NCBI RefSeq assembly: GCF_000473065.1 | Contig: NZ_AXAZ01000016.1 | Span: 84,580-148,579, forward strand | Length of the DNA stretch: 64,000 bases | Origin: Bradyrhizobium sp. WSM1743 | GTDB taxonomy: Bacteria; Pseudomonadota; Alphaproteobacteria; Rhizobiales; Xanthobacteraceae | Reading direction: 5' to 3' | Part shown: one piece after another, positions 63,902 through 64,000 of the stretch | How the letters are laid out: each line of letters begins with the position of its first letter | Position numbering within the stretch: position 1 is the first letter of the stretch | Notes under the pieces: model-generated | Databases searched by the model: none | What the model saw: the letters and a program-made list of their open reading frames with translations, nothing else | Told to the model about the DNA's origin: nothing | Program-made: the position numbers and the translations under genes

Positions 63902-64000
63902 TCAGGCGGCCTGCATCCAGCGGGGAGAGTCCTCGAAGTCGCGGGCAAGCGGCTCGAGCAGCAGGATGATCAAGAGGTGTGCCAGCAAGTAGGGCTTGGC
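63902..64000 (-). CDS. 3' end of a membrane protein gene (partial, cut by window edge)
   Basis: Reading leftwards from the window edge, the frame encodes KPYLLAHLLIILLLEPLARD and ends FEDSPRWMQAA before TGA at 63902-63904. It is a C-terminal hydrophobic helix followed by a short acidic tail. Only 32 residues are visible, so the family cannot be named. Confidence 0.55.
   Translation of the reverse strand, partial: AKPYLLAHLLIILLLEPLARDFEDSPRWMQAA

Noticed and set aside
63463..63948. Minus-strand open frames with SRYLNAYAAFPAPFSSRGRD-like content
   Set aside because: They are translations of the dispersed element and the family A palindrome, a common source of false genes in Bradyrhizobium.

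Overview
The window is GC-rich, gene-dense alphaproteobacterial chromosome, most probably Bradyrhizobium or a very close relative. This rests on the 409-aa C4-pathway 5-aminolevulinate synthase (hemA) preceded by a FixK/FNR-type box, two complete dipeptide/oligopeptide ABC systems, many signalling proteins, small rhizobial-type secreted proteins, and about ten families of intergenic palindromic repeats of the kind that litter Bradyrhizobium genomes. No rRNA, CRISPR array, integrase, transposase or prophage gene was seen. The only tRNA is tRNA-Leu(CAA).

Layout. 0-3.9 kb: hybrid histidine kinase, GluQ tRNA-modifying synthetase coupled to an RlaP-like nucleotidyltransferase, and an AlkA-type glycosylase. 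3.8-11.7 kb: a LysR regulator divergent from a possible catabolic operon (nitronate monooxygenase, orphan Liv-type binding protein, acyl-CoA ligase, class B flavin monooxygenase with an NTF2-like N-terminus, NHL-repeat protein). 11.9-13.1 kb: HNH nuclease, a decayed EamA transporter, dodecin. 13.2-20.5 kb: dppBCDF-like genes, a Tat-type binding protein and an M20 amidohydrolase. 20.8-23.1 kb: an HtrA-fold protein that has lost its catalytic triad, an esterase-like hydrolase and a small membrane protein. 23.2-29.5 kb: DsbA-like protein, LrgAB, two hotdog thioesterases divergent from a TetR regulator with twin operators, small secreted proteins, an AbrB-family membrane protein and DsbB. 29.7-31.3 kb: tRNA-Leu, small genes and a large non-coding repeat block.

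31.4-35.3 kb is visibly richer in A+T and looks acquired: an ABC-type binding protein, a frameshifted GNAT acetyltransferase and a class III cyclase with TolB-like and TPR regions. 35.4-42.8 kb: YdeI-like protein, a LuxR/NarL two-component pair, small secreted proteins, GFA protein, an MddA-like methyltransferase and a second TolB/TPR protein with an OmpR-type DNA-binding head. 43.1-48.3 kb: a second peptide ABC operon (binding protein, two permeases, fused dual ATPase). 48.6-54.4 kb: small genes, AEC transporter, HTH protein, Omp31-like porin with a strong terminator, chemotaxis receptor. 54.6-64 kb: metallo-beta-lactamase-fold hydrolase, aroQ, hemA, an SSS-transporter/sensor-kinase/receiver fusion, cytochrome P460, an epoxide-hydrolase-like enzyme and the 3' end of a membrane protein.

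Best leads: the pseudo-HtrA/hydrolase pair, the 4.7-11.7 kb cluster, the gluQ/nucleotidyltransferase coupling, the twin TetR operator, the hemA FixK box and the repeat families. Assignments rest on motif reading alone; no database search was run.
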